A stretch of 64,000 nucleotides of DNA from Aquiflexum balticum DSM 16537. Lineage in GTDB: Bacteria; Bacteroidota; Bacteroidia; Cytophagales; Cyclobacteriaceae. The stretch is from assembly GCF_900176595.1 (NCBI RefSeq), contig NZ_LT838813.1:1-64000 (forward strand). Reading direction: 5' to 3'. The stretch's first letter is position 1. Each line of letters starts with the position of its first letter. This document shows, piece by piece, positions 62,171 to 64,000 of this stretch. The translations under genes were made by a program, and so were the position numbers. The notes below the pieces were generated by a model that saw only the letters and a program-made list of their open reading frames with translations, was not told the origin of the DNA and did not search any database.

Positions 62171-63379
62171 ATGCTACTGGAAGAGAATACCTCAATTGAT
62201 ACTGAACAAGCCAAGTTGGATCGATTATTCGATGATGCGCCTAGAAGACCCCTGCTTTACCCATGGCAGGAAGAATTAATTCGCTATTGGATAAAAGTCC
62301 ATTTTTTTTTCCTGGCTTTGAACACTTATAAAAACTTCAAAAAAACCTTTGAGGTGCTTAAAATATTTCAGGAATTCAAAAAAAAGACATTTGGCAGAGA
62401 CGGGGAAAGGAAGATTACTTTAAAAAACGGCAAGATTTGGTTTGGTATTCATATACCTCCTTTCCCCTCCAAGAATTTCAACAAATATATACTGACTGAA
62501 TTTCACCGTTATGTACCTCATTCAAGGTCTATCAATACCTTTCAACAAGTTAATTTTGCTATTACTACCAAATGTCCCATGCGCTGTGAACACTGCTTTG
62601 AATGGGACAACCTGAACATGCCTGAAACTTTTTCTTTGGAACAGCTTCAACAACTTACCAAAAAGTTACAAAATCAGGGTCTCGCCCATATTTCTTTGAG
62701 TGGTGGTGAACCTATGATTCGGTATGAAGAAATGGTAAAATTGATTGAGAACGGAAATAAAGATACCCATTGGTGGGCAATAACTTCCGGATTTAATCTG
62801 AATGAGGAAAAGGCAAAACGATTAAAAAAAGCAGGGGCTACAGGTTTAGTGGTAAGTATTGATCATTATCTACCCGCGTCACATAACAAATTCAGGGGGC
62901 ATAAAGATGCCTTTAACCATGGAGTAAATGCGGCAATTTCCGCAGGGAAAGCAGGTTTGATGGTGGCCATTTCTGTTTGTGTTACAAAAGAAAATGCTAA
63001 CAGAGTATTTCTGATGAATTTTATGCAGATGGCCATAAATTTGGGTGCGGACTTCGTGCAGTGGCTGGAACCAAAAGCAGAGGGGCATTATAGAAATAAG
63101 GATGTTGAAATGAATGAAGGGCAAATTCAATTAATGGAAGAAGTATATGAAGAACTTTGCCATAATCCAAAGTACAGAAAATATCCGCCGGTAATGTACT
63201 ATGGCTATTACCAGAGGAGAATTGGTTGTTTTTCCGCGGGAAGATCCAGTTTCTACGTGGATTCTGTGGGGATGGTGCATTCCTGTCCATTTTGCCATTC
63301 TGCTGATTTCAAAATTACCGATTGGCTGGAAATGCCTGCTATAAGTGGTAAAGAGATTACAAAATGTGAATTATATTAA
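62171..63379 (+). CDS. Radical SAM protein with C-terminal Cys-rich region
   Basis: A 402-residue enzyme. The cluster motif is CPMRCEHC (C135, C139, C142), followed by ISLSGGEPMIRYEEM (SAM-binding GGEP). The C-terminus holds GCFSAGRSSFYVDSVGMVHSCPFCHSA and a final CELY, a SPASM- or twitch-like auxiliary cluster region, probably shortened. An N-terminal region of about 120 residues lacks a known RiPP-recognition domain. It starts 7 bp after the lipoprotein stop, so the two act together. The substrate may be the lipoprotein or an unknown cofactor or peptide. No separate precursor gene is visible. Confidence 0.88.
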   Translation: MLLEENTSIDTEQAKLDRLFDDAPRRPLLYPWQEELIRYWIKVHFFFLALNTYKNFKKTFEVLKIFQEFKKKTFGRDGERKITLKNGKIWFGIHIPPFPSKNFNKYILTEFHRYVPHSRSINTFQQVNFAITTKCPMRCEHCFEWDNLNMPETFSLEQLQQLTKKLQNQGLAHISLSGGEPMIRYEEMVKLIENGNKDTHWWAITSGFNLNEEKAKRLKKAGATGLVVSIDHYLPASHNKFRGHKDAFNHGVNAAISAGKAGLMVAISVCVTKENANRVFLMNFMQMAINLGADFVQWLEPKAEGHYRNKDVEMNEGQIQLMEEVYEELCHNPKYRKYPPVMYYGYYQRRIGCFSAGRSSFYVDSVGMVHSCPFCHSADFKITDWLEMPAISGKEITKCELY

Positions 63380-63442
63380 TTTGAGATGAATCCAAACTTT
63401 CTTATGAAAGAAATCCTTTAAGGTGTGGGGCCTTTAACCAAT

Positions 63443-63478
63443 AAGGGAAGTCCAATTCCAATAATTGGACTTCCCTGT
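63443..63478 (+). terminator. Intrinsic terminator after the radical SAM gene
   Basis: The 13-bp arms GGGAAGTCCAATT (63445-63457) and AATTGGACTTCCC (63463-63475) have a 5-nt loop, and TGTTTTGAATTTTT follows. It closes the lipoprotein-radical SAM unit. Confidence 0.8.
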
Positions 63479-63532
63479 TTTGAATTTTTCAATCTCGATT
63501 AAGGATTTGGTTTTATCTCTATGAAAAGGTTT

Positions 63533-64000
63533 TTAGCTTATATCATTGTTCAGAAGGATTTGATCCAAATCTTCCCCGGGTAAGGCAACGATTCTTTCAT
63601 TTTCTTCATCCCATTCTATCCTTCTTCCTATTTTGTAGGATAAGCCGCCCATATGGGCTGTAATGGCTTCCTCGAAACCTTCAACTATCCCGCAACTTGG
63701 CTCTCCTCCATTACGGATACAGCTCAGCCATTCCCTGATATGCAGGAAGGTAGAATCAACCCTTTTACCATCTCTATAGGTCCATAATAATCCTTTATTG
63801 GCAAAATATTTGGCAGTAGCTGAAGTCACCGCATCCACGCCATTGGCACTTGGATCATATTGGTAAATCGGTACCATGGGGTCTATGCGATTTTCTTTAA
63901 TCAAATCCGCATATTTTGTAGATCTTGGGTCAGCATGAATGGTTAGCATATTTCCCAACTCCATAGTGGCATCGTGTCCCATCAACAAGGTTCCTCTTTC
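63533..64000 (-). CDS. Gfo/Idh/MocA-family oxidoreductase, C-terminal part (runs off the window)
   Basis: An incomplete gene of at least 156 codons. The 5' end lies beyond the window, and the frame continues to 64000 with residues ERGTLLMGHDATMELG. The segment carries the beta-sheet domain of NAD(P)-dependent Gfo/Idh/MocA oxidoreductases, with HIREWLSCIRNGGEPSCGIVEGFEEAITAHMG near the C-terminus, a helix typical of secreted or cytosolic members in Bacteroidota. The substrate is unknown. It converges with the radical SAM gene. Confidence 0.85.
   Translation of the reverse strand, partial: ERGTLLMGHDATMELGNMLTIHADPRSTKYADLIKENRIDPMVPIYQYDPSANGVDAVTSATAKYFANKGLLWTYRDGKRVDSTFLHIREWLSCIRNGGEPSCGIVEGFEEAITAHMGGLSYKIGRRIEWDEENERIVALPGEDLDQILLNNDIS

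Overview
The window looks like part of a Bacteroidota chromosome, most likely a Cytophagales / Cyclobacteriaceae-type organism. The inference rests on gene families rather than a database search: a GWxTD-domain protein, a DUF2723 (GT117/TMEM260-type) membrane protein, an OMP_b-brl_3 TonB-receptor-like protein, a repeat protein of the 5-fold beta-flower type, a monomeric NADP isocitrate dehydrogenase, many Bacteroidota-style lipoproteins, and promoters resembling the TAnnTTTG -7 element. The DNA is AT-rich, and genes lie in short runs on both strands, separated by hairpin terminators and many short non-coding repeats.

Layout. 0-8 kb: dnaA, meaB, a hemJ-SCO-cytochrome c run, a MerC protein with a palindrome at its start, and a class IV aminotransferase. 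8.1-9.2 kb: a minus-strand tRNA cluster (Lys, Pro, Arg, Lys) followed by two tRNA-Lys pseudogenes; the 5' half of the D-arm in the pseudogenes, and in five tandem 46-bp units, is replaced by an 18-nt palindrome. 9.3-20.9 kb: housekeeping genes (gap, monomeric icd, omega-amidase-like nitrilase, aguA-aguB putrescine synthesis, M3 peptidase), plus a Uma2 fragment broken by a palindromic repeat. 21-30.3 kb: a sulfur-compound block with a porin plus TsdA-like diheme cytochrome, a YeeE/YedE pair, a second porin, an MBL-rhodanese protein and a thioredoxin. 30.4-41.8 kb: DUF2723 protein, methyltransferase, GWxTD protein, rlmB, MscS channel, Hsp20, DegP/HtrA. 41.8-50 kb: GH9 glycosidase, an SDR + aldehyde dehydrogenase operon with a perfect inverted repeat before it, an alpha/beta hydrolase, a nitroreductase remnant, an outer-membrane barrel and a DUF433/DUF5615 toxin-antitoxin-like pair. 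50-60 kb: serine hydrolase, beta-flower protein, OMP receptor, sugar isomerase, and an amylosucrase + sucrose-type transporter pair. 60.5-64 kb: an unrecognised lipoprotein paired with a radical SAM protein, and the end of a Gfo/Idh/MocA oxidoreductase.

Three observations stand out. (1) Four promoters in the sulfur block share one architecture: a Crp/Fnr-like TGTGA-N6-TCACA site 21-22 bp upstream of a TAnnTTTG-like element. The tsdA-like, porin-2, MBL-rhodanese and thioredoxin genes would therefore form a regulon. (2) A palindrome occupies exactly the same seven-base stretch of tRNA-Lys in seven copies, in two versions that differ by paired changes. (3) A two-gene unit joins a large lipoprotein carrying a CPFI-YDGEKY motif to a radical SAM enzyme with no visible precursor peptide. 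Several intergenic repeat clusters also consist of hairpins with a constant core and variable, matched stems.
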